Shown here: piece after piece, positions 63,392 to 64,000 of the stretch
Layout: every line of letters begins with the position of its first letter
How positions within the stretch are numbered: the first letter of the stretch is position 1
Assembly: GCF_028389875.1 (NCBI RefSeq)
Contig: NC_084668.1
Span: 17,875,993-17,939,992 of the forward strand
Length of the DNA: 64,000 nucleotides
Direction: 5' to 3'
DNA from: Rhea pennata
Taxonomy: Eukaryota > Chordata > Aves > Rheiformes > Rheidae
Notes under the pieces: model-generated
What the model saw: only the letters and a program-made list of their open reading frames with translations
What the model was told of the DNA's origin: nothing
Databases searched by the model: none
Position numbers and translations under genes: made by a program

Positions 63392-63700
63392 GGCGGGGCC
63401 CCCGCGCCGCCAGCCCCGGCCCGGCCCGGCCCGGCCCGGCCGCCAGCCCCGGCCCGGCTCCGGCCGCCCCGCGACTGGCGGCCGCAGCGCCCAATCGGAG
63501 TCGCAGGGCGGGGCCGGCTGCGGCCAATCGGGGGGCAGGAGGGCCGGGGGTCGGACTGAGCCTAGCGGCGCCCCGTCGCAGGGCAGGATGTGGCGTGCGG
63601 CAGCTGAGGGGCGCTTCCGGGGCGGGGCGCTTCCGGGGCGGGGCGGGGCGGCGGGCTGCGGCGCGGCGCGTGAGCGGCGGCGCCGGCCGGTAACCGGGGG
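63392..63700. promoter_or_regulatory. ATG9A CpG-island promoter, probably shared with ANKZF1
   Basis: A CpG-rich, TATA-less block directly upstream of the ATG9A start. It has two CCAAT boxes on the plus strand (63491-63495 and 63524-63528). A 16-bp unit GCGCTTCCGGGGCGGG, joining an ETS site to a GC box, is repeated twice in tandem at 63611-63642 and followed by further GC boxes. In other vertebrates ANKZF1 diverges from ATG9A here. I did not see an ANKZF1 coding exon inside the window. Confidence 0.65.
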
Positions 63701-64000
63701 GGAGCGGGGAGGGGCCGGGGAAGGCTGCGGCGGGGGCCGGGGGGTCCCCGCGGAGGGGTCCCTGGGGGAAATAAGGGGGGGCCCGAAGGGCGGGTAGCAG
63801 CGGGGGGGGGGGGGGGGCATCCATGGGGGCGGGTCCCTGGAGAGGGTAACGGCTCCTGGGGGAGGATTCCCGGGAGGACATTCCGGGGGGAGGGGGTGCC
63901 ATGGGGAGCCCTGGGCGTGAGGGAACAAGGATCGCCACGGGCGGGGGGATCCTGGGGGGTCACACCGGGATCCTGGGGGGGATTACTGGCCACTGTGCGG
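63701..64000. other. G-rich right edge
   Basis: The plus strand is dominated by G runs, including 16 consecutive G at 63802-63817, and repeated GGATCCTGGGGGG-like words near 63945-63985. It may be 5' UTR or first intron of a plus-strand gene, but no exon can be supported. Confidence 0.4.

Noticed and set aside
63562-64000. ANKZF1 first coding exon
   Set aside because: Expected here by synteny, but no frame resembles the ANKZF1 N-terminus; it probably lies beyond the right edge.

Overview
The window is vertebrate nuclear DNA, almost certainly from a bird: multi-exon genes with GT-AG introns, CpG-island promoters, many short G/C homopolymer runs, one CR1-type LINE fragment (about 53090-53376), and compact genes typical of a GC-rich avian microchromosome. 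I cannot name the species. No prokaryotic, CRISPR or phage-like feature and no retroviral element was seen.

Seven protein-coding genes were recognised by aligning spliced translations with remembered vertebrate proteins. Left to right they are NHEJ1 (minus; 3' exons run off the left edge), SLC23A3 (minus), CNPPD1 (minus), RETREG2/FAM134A (plus), ZFAND2B/AIRAPL (plus), ABCB6 (minus) and ATG9A (minus). The right edge holds the CpG island upstream of ATG9A, where ANKZF1 would be expected on the plus strand. This is the order and orientation I know from human 2q35, so the block looks like conserved microsynteny. For the six complete genes I placed every coding exon by hand. In each, the summed exon length is a multiple of three: SLC23A3 610 aa, CNPPD1 438 aa, RETREG2 559 aa, ZFAND2B 269 aa, ABCB6 840 aa and ATG9A 851 aa.

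Layout: 0-5 kb NHEJ1 with an intronic CpG island and a promoter island; 5-6.8 kb gene-poor; 6.8-11.6 kb SLC23A3; 12.7-19.8 kb CNPPD1, sharing a roughly 450-bp bidirectional promoter with RETREG2 (20.25-34.7 kb); 35.6-35.9 kb a GGGGCC array and a hairpin-forming minisatellite just upstream of ZFAND2B (35.9-41.8 kb); 42.8-50.6 kb ABCB6; 51.8-63.4 kb ATG9A with a long 3' region; 63.4-64 kb bidirectional island.

The genes do not form one pathway, but several share a membrane or proteostasis theme: RETREG2 (ER-phagy), ATG9A (autophagosome lipid scramblase), ZFAND2B (ER-associated p97/ubiquitin adaptor) and ABCB6 (porphyrin-linked ABC transporter). NHEJ1 is DNA repair, SLC23A3 an orphan nucleobase/ascorbate-family transporter, and CNPPD1 a cyclin-fold membrane protein of unclear function. 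The most notable sequence-level observations are an AT-AC (U12-type) intron in ATG9A and the paired GGGGCC/hairpin repeats at the ZFAND2B promoter. I did not find a wholly new biological system.
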